The notes beneath the pieces are model-generated. The model was not told the origin of the DNA and searched no databases. It saw only the letters and a list, made by a program, of their open reading frames with translations. A DNA stretch of 20,362 bases. Source: Priapulus caudatus (Eukaryota; Priapulida; Priapulimorpha; Priapulimorphida; Priapulidae). Below, piece by piece: positions 10,916 to 19,900 of the stretch (position 1 is its first letter; each line of letters starts with the position of its first letter). Where the stretch lies: NCBI RefSeq assembly GCF_000485595.1, contig NW_014577486.1, forward strand, positions 15,668 through 36,029, given 5' to 3'. Both the position numbers and the translations under genes were made by a program.

Positions 10916-13900
10916 ATGGAGGAGTACGCACGTGAACCTTGGTAACAATTTTCTAATAGATATAATTAGTTGGTGTTAACAGTGTCTATACCACCGGTAA
11001 ATAACAAATCATATATTGGCGCAAGTAGATATGATTGAATTTTTATAGTGATAATTTCTGTCTTTACGAAAATTGGCCGAAATCGAGTCATGTGCAAGGT
11101 CAAATATCATATCGGTAAAAAAGTCCTAGGCTAGAGACTAGAGTCCCTTCTCAATCTCACTCAGTCACTGCCCGTTGTCGTTGTGTTGATATATCTTATT
11201 GTCTATTGTCTACACTGAACAGTAACGTGAACACATACAAAATTAATTGTTTCACTGAATCCAGCACACTGAGAAGTCATCCCAAGTCACAATCGCGTCT
11301 AAAATCGAGTTACTCATTTAAATTAGTGATTAACATAAATTGTATTTGTAAAATTACATTTGAAGTTAGGCCTACTCAAATTAGTGTTGCTAATGCTATG
11401 CTGTACATCACGGACACTATGCTGTATCAGCAAGACCCCTAATTGACTTTACAAGCCTGGTCGCTGCGCTGAGCGTGATCATTGCTTTCGACATGTGCGA
11501 TCTTCTTTAAGGATCCTTTTAAGCTTAGCTTCCTTATTTTTGTCATTCCGTATTGCTTATTGGAATTCTCTCCCTTCGTCTTTAGTAAATTGCAAATTTG
11601 CAATCGCCTATTCTGGCTTGGTATCCACCCATTGGATAGGTAAAATAAATGATTTTTGTTTTGATTTCAGCCCATGGCGAATCGTGGACGATTGTGGCGG
11701 GGCCTTCACAATGGGTGCCATCGGTGGAGCTGTGTTCCAGAGTATTAAAGGATTCAGAAATGCACCTAGTGTAAGATTTACAGATAGCCAGACTTTAAAT
11801 ACGTGTATATCCCTTACGTGGCCGTGTCTCTTCCTCTGCTGATGCAAAATTCTATGTTTTTATCTAATGTTTATATACAACAGCCAGAAGATGCATGTTG
11901 GTTAATTTGGTTGACAATCAGTTGCTAATATAAAGCATTATGTATAAAGAATTCATTTCTTTACAGGGACTAAATAGACGATTAATGGGCAGTGTGATAT
12001 CAATAAAAGAACGTGCACCAATCATAGGAGGTAAGCTAAATCATGAGATCCAACTATGCCAAATAGTTACTATTCTGCACATTGAAATCTGTTTTAGTAT
12101 GCAGCGTTCACCATGCGTAATCTGAGCGGTGGTAACTTGAGGGAAAAAAAATTCCGTCGTAATAGTGATGTAATTGACATCAATAATGTTCACTATGTAC
12201 GCGTATGTAGGTCGTTGAATCGAGCATTGACTGTGGTTCGCTTGGCTCTGATCTCGTGTGTGTGATTCAGGTAACTTTGCCGTCTGGGGTGGACTTTTCT
12301 CTACGATCGACTGCACACTTGTACACATACGTAAGAAGGAGGATCCCTGGAACTCTATAACGAGCGGCGCGCTAACCGGCGGCATTCTAGCCGTGCGAAG
12401 TAGGTCCACTTGCAATATTGTGATTAGAGAACTCTAACTCATTACTTGATGTTAATTCTTTTACATAATTATTATTCCATTTGTTTCTCTTTTGTCTTAG
12501 ATGCTGTTGGCATAAATAAGTATAAGACTATTTGCTTTCTGACGTCTGATGCGGTTTTATTCTTGTTTAATCAATGGCAACAGCATCTAAGACAAAAGAG
12601 AAACAAATGGAACAATAATTATGTAAGAGAATTAACATCAAGTAATATATACAGTGAGTCAGAGTTCTCTAGTGATGGCGGCATTAAACGTATTGTGTCG
12701 TTTGCTTAAGTATTCACATGAAGGGTTTTTGAAAATGTCTTTGAGGCTATTGTCAAATGGTACCTAAAGCCAAAACAAAATATAGGTGTGGTTACTGTTT
12801 CATGCCGAAAAAAATAGGGTAGGTAGGTAGGGGAAACATTTTATTTTATTGAAACATTTTATTTACGAACCATGTCCGAAGGATGTGCGTTGTGCCTTTT
12901 GAAGCAGGAACTGTCCAATTCATATATTTTTTTATTTTTTGTAAAAAAAAAATTCTTTTTTTTACTTTAAAGAAAATTGACAATAAAATGTTTAGGGTCG
13001 CAGGGAATAAATAGGGTCGGTCGGGAAACGGTAACCACACCTATATTTTGTTTTGGCCTAACGAGGTAAAATGCATACTAGTTTATTGGGGTTAAAGGGA
13101 CAGTAGCCTCTAGGATTTTACTGCATACAACTGTACTTACTGTATAACAAATCGTCTATACCCACACGTATTTGTTACCAGATACCTAATTTAATTGTTA
13201 TAATTATTTACACATCAATGCTACGAAATTTGAACGGTGCCATGACACCCGCGACCGTGCTGCCACCTCAAAAAAGTTGCGTATTTGACAATTTATTTTG
13301 CCGAGGGCTAATCACAAAAGTGCAATTATATTTATACCTAAATGCTATTTAACCGAACGATATTCATTTTAGGGCAAATTTATCCATATTATAACTGAAA
13401 CTATATGTCGTTTATATGATATTACAATACTTTTCCTTTTAAATGAATAAATAAGAAACACCCTCGGTCTGTAGCCCTTGGTTGGAAAGTGGTTTTGCGC
13501 AACTTATCAGATCGTGCACTTTGAGTGGCGCCACAGTCGTTGTAATCAAACTGTAGCCGTTAGTTTTGAAACATTTTTTAATAATATTTCTAATGGTGAT
13601 TGAACCATGAAACTTTTTATGTAGCGTAATTATAACCTAAATTAGCTGAAAATAACCCTAGAACCTAGAGTAAACTCTCCCTTTAAAAGCTGGTGAAGTG
13701 TGAACGTTTGACAATTCTAGGTTCTTGTAGAAGCTTCCTTAGTAGAAGGTACAAACAATTTATGAAGTGAAATTTATCGTGTAGGTTATTGTTGTGCGAC
13801 TCTGTATGTGTATTTCAAACTATTTGTTATTGCAGATGGAGCCGGTGCCATGGTAGGTTCGGCAATCATTGGTGGAGTACTCTTAGCATTGATAGAAGGC

Positions 13901-14203
13901 GTTGGAATTATGTTCACACGTTTTTCGGCAGAGCAGTTTAGACCAGGTATGTTCACAGAGAACTGGGTTCATGATTGAACCGAAATTTACGTGACAAAAT
14001 TGTTTTATTTGATATTGTTGACCTGCTATACACTCGATAGATAAGCTCTGAAGCTATGTTTACACCTTTGCTTTGCAGTCAATCCACAGATGGAGCCACC
14101 TCCGGGATTCAACCCAGCAGCAGAAGCAACACCATCAGTAGGAAGAGAGCAGCCAGGTTTCAGCGTGCCATTCTGGAATAGTGAGGATAAGCAGACGAGC
14201 TAA
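10916..14203 (+). CDS. TIMM17: Mitochondrial import inner membrane translocase subunit TIM17, complete, 6 coding exons
   Basis: Core membrane subunit of the TIM23 complex, which moves presequence proteins across or into the mitochondrial inner membrane. Coding exons: 10916-10941, 11671-11770, 11967-12030, 12271-12399, 13836-13946, 14079-14203 (stop TAA). All introns are GT...AG and phases agree, giving 184 residues; the human A and B forms are of similar length. The protein opens [20 protein letters not shown], nearly invariant in the family, then [46 protein letters not shown] and LLALIEG. Four hydrophobic, Gly-rich segments match the Tim17/Tim22/Tim23 fold. C9 and C78 correspond to the cysteine pair described in yeast Tim17; D16, D77 and E127 match the conserved acidic residues. 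The tail (about 144-184) is Pro-rich and variable, as expected. Vertebrates have paralogues A and B; I cannot assign this one further. Intron 4 is packed with transposon-like DNA. Confidence 0.97.
10942..11670 (+). other. TIMM17 intron 1
   Basis: Starts GTAACA after the short 26-nt first coding exon and ends TTGATTTCAG. An open frame at about 11206-11442 inside it matches nothing known and starts at a non-ATG codon. No further feature seen. Confidence 0.8.
12425..12671. mobile_element. Foldback (MITE-like) element with 5-bp direct repeats
   Basis: Two long arms are inverted copies: 12441-12512 pairs with 12575-12646 at 69 of 72 positions, around a 62-nt loop. Outside this, TAGAGAACTCTAACTC (12425-12440) pairs with 12671-12656, the right arm having 9 extra bases. 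GTGAT stands directly outside both ends (12420-12424, 12672-12676), a candidate target-site duplication. There is no coding capacity. It lies in TIMM17 intron 4, only 21 bp after the donor. Transcribed with TIMM17, it would fold into a long, nearly perfect hairpin. The superfamily is not identified. Confidence 0.85.
12768..13057. mobile_element. Second foldback element, 33-bp terminal inverted repeats
   Basis: 12769-12801 is an inverted copy of 13025-13057 with 32 of 33 positions matching (ends GCCAAAACAAAATATAGG). Just inside, GGTAGGTAGG-type and GGTCGGTCGG-type sequences and AAACATTTTATT recur in inverted order, so the arms extend in degenerate form. CTAA flanks both sides (12764-12767 and 13058-13061), a possible short target-site duplication. 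It is AT-rich and non-coding. An open frame on the minus strand at 12846-13040 lies wholly inside it and is not a gene. Confidence 0.8.
13096..13682. mobile_element. Candidate non-autonomous DNA transposon with TTAA target sites
   Basis: TTAA at 13092-13095 and 13683-13686 bounds a 587-bp segment. The left end reads AGGGACAGTAGCCTCTAGG; the right end, on the opposite strand, reads AGGGAGAGTTTACTCTAGG, so the termini are similar inverted repeats. TTAA duplications are typical of piggyBac and Kolobok superfamilies. There is no transposase frame inside. The termini are diverged, so the assignment is moderate. It fills most of the rest of TIMM17 intron 4, ending about 150 bp before exon 5. Confidence 0.55.
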
Positions 14204-14291
14204 TGTCACAGCGGGTACTAACGTGCAGTAGTGTTTACGGGGGAGGACCGACGACGAGAGGGGGTCACTTCCCGACATGCGTGGGTGGGTC

Positions 14292-14525
14292 GTCTGCAAC
14301 AAGGAGCTAAATATAACAAGGAGAGGAAGCGGATTGGCTGTGTGGTTTTCGCTTCAAGGACGCCATCTATGGACCATAATCAGCTGAAACGGCTGTGCAG
14401 ACCCGAACCCAGAGACAATAGAACACTAATCTGTTCTAGGCCAAGTATGACCAAATATGGCAAAGATTTGGGCCAGATATGGCGGCACTTCCTCTCCTTG
14501 TTATATTTAGCTCCTTGGTCTGCGA
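14292..14525. mobile_element. hAT-like MITE with 30-bp inverted ends and 8-bp direct repeats
   Basis: 14300-14329 is an exact inverted copy of 14488-14517 (starting CAAGGAGCTAAATATAAC). Immediately outside are GTCTGCAA (14292-14299) and GTCTGCGA (14518-14525), an 8-bp target-site duplication with one substitution. Ends of the form CAAGG fit the hAT consensus YARNG, and hAT insertions duplicate 8 bp. The 218-bp element has no transposase. Its interior holds a perfect CArG box, CCAAATATGG (14451-14460), and a near copy CCAGATATGG (14473-14482). Open frames at 14231-14578 (plus) and 14380-14586 (minus) are by-products of the inverted repeat. Confidence 0.8.
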
Positions 14526-15334
14526 GTGTCAGCGCCAAAACACATGAACAGGACAACTTTTCGATCGTACTCATGTAATGAGACACGTGTTATTAATACG
14601 ACACGAGTGGTTGCTGGCGGCGCCACCGTCTCCCGACTAGCACTGGATTCGCTGTGAATCGGGGTAGTAATTGCAGTAGGAAAATTTCTGTTTTGTAGCG
14701 TTCGAAAACACTGCGCTATAAACGTGACTGGAGTAGTTTACGATGCTGGTTCTGTATAGCTTGCTGTTACCAGTCAAGTATGTTCGGTATCTGTGTTGAT
14801 ATGACTATGTAAGCTAGGATCTTTCACCAGATTTAATTTGTTGACGGATGTAGATTTTTTATCAAGATTTTGAATACCCTTCTCATCTGCTGGGTGACCA
14901 TTTAACTATTAGCACTTCCTGGATTGGTAAGCAAAATTTGACCAGAAGCACATATTATATTAAGTTGTTCCTCATTGATTTGTTGTTTTAAAAGAGCTTT
15001 AAACAGAATATAGTCACATCAATCATTCTATCATACACTCAAAATAAATACAAATAAATGCTGCCGGATTCATAAGATTAGTCTGATAAAGGCTTTTGTG
15101 TCAGCTTATTTTGAATATGATTTTTCTCATTTTCTGAGTAACATTGAATCCTTCTCACTATCTGACATGCAGGGAGATTGGACTTTAATCACATGCAGGA
15201 AAACCAAGATTCTGCACCTTGCAGAAAACTGCATTCGGCTAGTATGCTGATTTCAAATGTGGAAAAAAATGCAAAAACGTATATTAGTGATCTTGCTAGC
15301 ATACCATGTTCATTGTATTGTACATAGTTGTGGA

Positions 15335-15340
15335 AATAAA
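15335..15340 (+). other. Candidate poly(A) signal of TIMM17
   Basis: AATAAA followed within about 30 bp by a T-rich and GT-rich region (15361-15395). It is the last canonical signal before the next gene. Confidence 0.5.
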
Positions 15341-15360
15341 TATAATTAATTTACACGAAT

Positions 15361-15861
15361 TTCACTTTTATCTTGCTTTATTCTTGGTTTCCGATTTTTA
15401 AGTGTTCATGGTAACATTTTGAGATGTAATTTTAGAGATATTTTGTCGGTAAACTGCACAAATTATACTAAGGAGTAAACATAATAAATAAACGTGTAAC
15501 CGTCGTAAGTCACTAATACACTTCATAGACAGTTATGCCACCTGTCTCCGCAGTATAATATATTATAATTATGAAATTGTTACAACATTTTTACAACCGA
15601 TTTTTTGTAATTAAAAACGTTCAGACGCACACACAGCGCAATACTTCTGTGACATAAATCTTCGATCAAAAATGTCGTGTCCTGTGTCGTGTTGTGTTAT
15701 TCTTAGTCTATGATGCTATGTAAAGAGACCAAACTAAAACAGGGACTGAGAATAATATATACATGTACGTATTGTTCTCAGAACAGGGACAGGCAACTGG
15801 CCAATATTGTATGTAGTCTTTGCTTCCGAGAGGTGGCGTTGATTACGCAAAGTTTTCAAAA
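15361..15861. other. Intergenic region between TIMM17 and the ZNF292-like gene
   Basis: AT-rich DNA without a recognisable exon. The open frame at 15710-15904 overlaps the putative first exon in a different frame and matches nothing. The promoter of the downstream gene probably lies near 15700-15850. Confidence 0.5.
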
Positions 15862-15900
15862 ATGGCGGATACAGGAGAAGAAGATTTTACGTATTATTTG
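15862..15900 (+). CDS. Putative first coding exon of the ZNF292/RLF-like gene
   Basis: ATGGCGGATACAGGAG begins a 13-codon exon (MADTGEEDFTYYL) ending at TTG/GTAAAA. The start sits in a good context (CAAAAATGG) with an in-frame stop upstream (TAG 15814-15816). The exon ends in phase 0, compatible with the phase-0 acceptor at 16902. It is a typical short Met-Ala first exon, but the junction is not proven. Joining it directly to 16902 would leave the protein without about 240 residues found at the N terminus of vertebrate ZNF292. It could belong to another transcript. Confidence 0.4.
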
Positions 15901-16901
15901 GTAAAACATTTATTTGTCATCGTTATTGGTTTAAATAACCTGAATATTTACCACAGATTAGGTAGTAGTATTCAGGGTAATTAAATCCATAGAGATCTAA
16001 AAGCGTTATCATGTAAATAGATCACTTTAATTTATTTATCTATCTTGGTAAAATTAATGGTATTTGTATTGTGTAGGCCTGTACTGTACTGTAGTTCCGG
16101 ACCATGGTAAACGCATTTGTCGTTTTATTTTTATAATATTACTTACCTTCAGCGATATCATTGAACCACACAGCTGTGGCAGTCATTGTAAACCCACGAT
16201 TGCACTTATTTTATTAGTGATATGCAATTTGCATGCACATAAAATACAATGTTTACAAATAAAATTAGGCATGATGAGGAAACAGAAAAAAATAAGAGTA
16301 ACACGACATCATTGTCATCAATAAAATCCTCGCCGGAAACTGGTAACAATTATTAACAAGCGCATGCTAATAAAATAAGAAGAAACGCTTGCTAGTATTA
16401 ATCGTGAGATTAAAATTGGTATAAAATAGTTGAAAATTCAGTTGTAGTTTGGGAATTTCAAGTGTATCTCTATATCACCTAGGGGGCTAACATATTTGCA
16501 ATATTTGTGGAATTATTTGTAACTTTCTAATCACACACTGCAGCTTGCCTAGATGATGGTGGCGTGCTTGTGTCTTTAATTACTTTGTTATATTCCCATA
16601 ATATAATACTTGTGTAAAAACATGTGGTTAAACATAAATGTAAACTTCTTCTACTTCTTCTACTTTTATTATGGACAGTCCATGAGAAAAAACGTCCAGG
16701 GATAACTTATAAACAGTCATTGGTAAAAGTATCAATTTTGACAAAATATACGGAATCCCTTTTTAGTATCATTGCAGAGTTGCATTCCTTGTGCTAGTTG
16801 GTTTTCTATTATCAATAAGTATGATTTTTATCAAGCTCAAGTTCTCATCCTTAGTAGGGTTGATGCTGTAAATTAATATATACAGAAAGAAATCATTTTA
16901 G
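15901..16901 (+). other. Presumed intron 1 of the ZNF292/RLF-like gene
   Basis: About 1 kb of AT-rich DNA. I scanned the AG acceptors for additional phase-compatible exons encoding the missing N-terminal helices and found none convincing. The open frame at 16064-16324 starts at a non-ATG codon and looks spurious. A TTC/CTT-rich microsatellite lies at 16646-16669. Confidence 0.45.
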
Positions 16902-19900
16902 TACATGTTTATTCAGACAAATGATATTCCATGCCATGATGGGATCAAGGTGGTTAGAAAACTGCTTGAGACTGGCAACAAGAGTAAGGCGACAACTCTT
17001 GCTCAGCTTTTCCTTGCAAAGAACATTCTTCTACCCACACAGACCTGCTGCACTAAGGTAGGTACCACAAGTCCATGCCTCGGTGGCAAGCAATTTAACC
17101 TACGTTGTATAGTCGTGATCGTGTGAGGAACTAGGACAGAATAATCTCTGTCAAACTTATTCTAATTATTGATTCTTAATTTACGTGATTTTCGGTGACG
17201 TTTTGCCGTAATGGTCAACGTTTACCAAATCGCTTCAATAAAAGCAGAGCCGATCAATCGTGTTGCTATTGATCCCGAGTCTCGTTGTTTTTGCTGCGGA
17301 CATTGTTCACGTCGTAACGTTTATCTGGCTCGTTGTTGTAGGCACTGGTCGAGCTGTGGTGTGAGGTTCAGTACGAACAGGATGGAGATATCACAAAGTT
17401 CCTCGAGAGCGTGAGAACAATGAGCATGCCCGTACAGTGTAGCATGCATCTATACTACTTCACAAACACGCTGTATGAGAAGGTATACAGGGGTAGAAAT
17501 TAACTTTTAATTTAAACTTTTAGAATTTAACAGGGAAATCCAACGGACTCCCTGCCCTCAAAAAGAGGGAGTCCGCGGCAAAACGAGGGAGTCCGCAGTC
17601 TGAAGTTTAAAACTAAAGATATTAACAATAACGCATGTGCTTGTTTTGAAGATTCATGCGGTTGCACGTCTGCCAAGTTTTCTTTGCACATTTGCTGAAA
17701 AAATACGGTAATTTCGTGTGGGAATAATAAGGAGGCCGTGCTCTGGAACGAACTAGATAGTATAGCAGAATTGTCAGGGAGTCACAGGGACTCCTGCATA
17801 TGTCAAATCAGGGAGTATTTGACTCCGGACTCACGTTAATTTCGCACCCTGGTATGTACGCACTATCTGTCGTCGCTGTCCTCAAAATTTACGCAATATT
17901 GATCAACGATGTGAAAATCCATTCCATTACAATGCGCCGCATAAACTGAACTGTGTAATCAGTGTCGCGGTTCATCCCTATTTGAGTGGGCATACGTGAG
18001 TTCTTCATGGACCAAAAACAAATATGCTCATGAATCATACATTTTGTGTCTTCATTCAAATGCATTTTTAAATTATTGTACATTCTGTTTGTAACGTGTG
18101 CATCGATAATTACCTAAACCAACAAGACAAACATCCGGACTTTACGAACAAACAAAACAAACATCTAGGCTTCATTAATAAACAAAACAAACATTCGTGC
18201 TTCACGAATAAACAAAACAAACAGCCGGGCTTGACAAATAAACAAAACAAACATCCAGGCTTCAGGATTAAACAAAACAAACATCCGGGCTTCGTAACTA
18301 ACTCGGTCACTAACGCTCTCCTTTGCATTTCTTTTGCCTCACCTTGCTCCTAGAAGTTTCACAGTAAACCAAAAGTGCACAATCCACATGCTTATCCGCC
18401 CTACTACTGCTCTTCCTGCTGCAGTTTGTCTTTTCATTCAAATGCATTTTTTTTTAGCTTCGTACATTATGTTTGTAACGTGTGCATCGATAATTACCTA
18501 AACCAACAAGACAAACAACTGGACTTTATGAGTAAACAAAACAATCAGCCAGGGTTCATGAATAAACAAAACAAACAGCTGGGCTTGACAAATGAACAAA
18601 ACAAACATCCGTGCTTCACAAATAAACAAAACAAACATCCCAGCCTTCGTGCGGTCACTAACGCTCGCCTCTCTCTTCCCGTCCCGCTGCAGTTTGGCAT
18701 GGAGGACACGCTCGCGTTGATCATGGAGCTGTGCATCCGTGGGCTGACGCGCGACATGAACGAGTACGACGCTGCGAAGCGCATGCGCAGCGCCGACGAG
18801 CTAGCAGAGCTGCAGAACCGCCTCGCCTTCATCTTTGAGTTCCTCGCCAACCTCTTCTACGACAATCACCCGTTCGCAAGGTGAGGCGTCGAGCCGTGGT
18901 GGTGTGTTCGTGTGTAGCATGTGTAGTTATCATCATGTCGTGAGAAGGTGAGGGGTCGAGCTGCGGCGGCGTTCGTGGCGCACGGTTAGTGATTTTCGTG
19001 TCGACTTGCTCGAATGTGAATTGCGAGGGCGAGTCGCGTTCCCGTGGAAATCGCACGCGTGCATTACTACATATCGCACGCGAACACTAGCACACTTATC
19101 GTTTAATCGGGCAGGTGTTTGTTAACTGTATCACGATTATTAATTCACGCCGATACAAATGCCAAGTCGTGCATGTAGTCGTGCAGGTATGTGTTAACTG
19201 TAGAATGATTTTTAGTTAGCGCCGACACTTTTGCCAACAATCCTTTTCTCGCGTGATCGCGCAGTCGTACTTTAAGCCTAGCACAATAGTTTCTACGCGT
19301 TGACTAATTTGTCATTGATCACTTTTATCGGTTGATTGCGCAACCACACGTTACAAACCACGTATTGATCGGTCCCCCCCCCCCGGTTGACTCACGGTAC
19401 ACGGTTTCATCTCCATTTCGTGCATCTGCGATGTTTTGATCCGTATCGTGCATCTGTGATGTGTTCGCTGCGCTGTTTGTGATCGGTTTCCCCCCGCCTC
19501 CCCTCCGCAGGCAGTGCGCGATGACGTCATTCTTCGTGAAGCCGACGCACGAGCAGCTCAAGCGTCTCGAGCAACTCTACTCCGACCAGGACCGCGAGGA
19601 GGCGGCAGCGCGAGACGCGCGCGCCGACGACGACGGCGGCGTCGCCGGCGCCATGACAGCCGAGAAGCGCCGCTGCATCCAGAGCGCCTTCCGTGAGTTC
19701 ATCACGGGCGCGCCAGACGCGCGCGCGGCCCCCCGAAAGAAGCCGGCGGCGGCGAGGGGGAAGCGCGGGCGCGGGCGACCCCCCGCGGTGGCGGCGGCCG
19801 TGGCGATCGAGTCGGACGAAGGCGAGATGTACATCAACAAGGGCGACCCGACCTACCAGGCGCCGCGGCTGCCCGAGGTGCCCGAGATCACGCACCCGGC

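Larger units (their letters stand above)
14204..15360 (+). other. Presumed TIMM17 3' UTR
   Basis: No coding exon is visible between the TIMM17 stop and the AATAAA at 15335-15340, which is followed by a T/GT-rich stretch. The 3' UTR would then be about 1.15 kb. Earlier AATAAA words at 15043-15048 and 15053-15058 could give a shorter form. It carries the foldback element at 14300-14517. Confidence 0.55.

Noticed and set aside
12846-13040. Minus-strand open frame of 64 codons
   Set aside because: It lies wholly inside the foldback element at 12768-13057 and reads low-complexity AT-rich DNA.
14231-14586. Open frames of 115 and 68 codons on opposite strands sharing GAKYNKERK
   Set aside because: The shared peptide comes from the inverted ends of the hAT-like element read on each strand; it is not a gene.
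16147-16186. Minus-strand mini-exon starting ATG (MTATAVWFNDIAE) with a consensus GTAAGT donor
   Set aside because: No matching downstream exon could be found on the minus strand before the TIMM17 end, and a 40-nt exon-like segment can arise by chance.
17211-17414. 67-codon plus-strand open frame with several cysteines
   Set aside because: It overlaps the real exon at 17342-17482 in another frame; the upstream part is intron.
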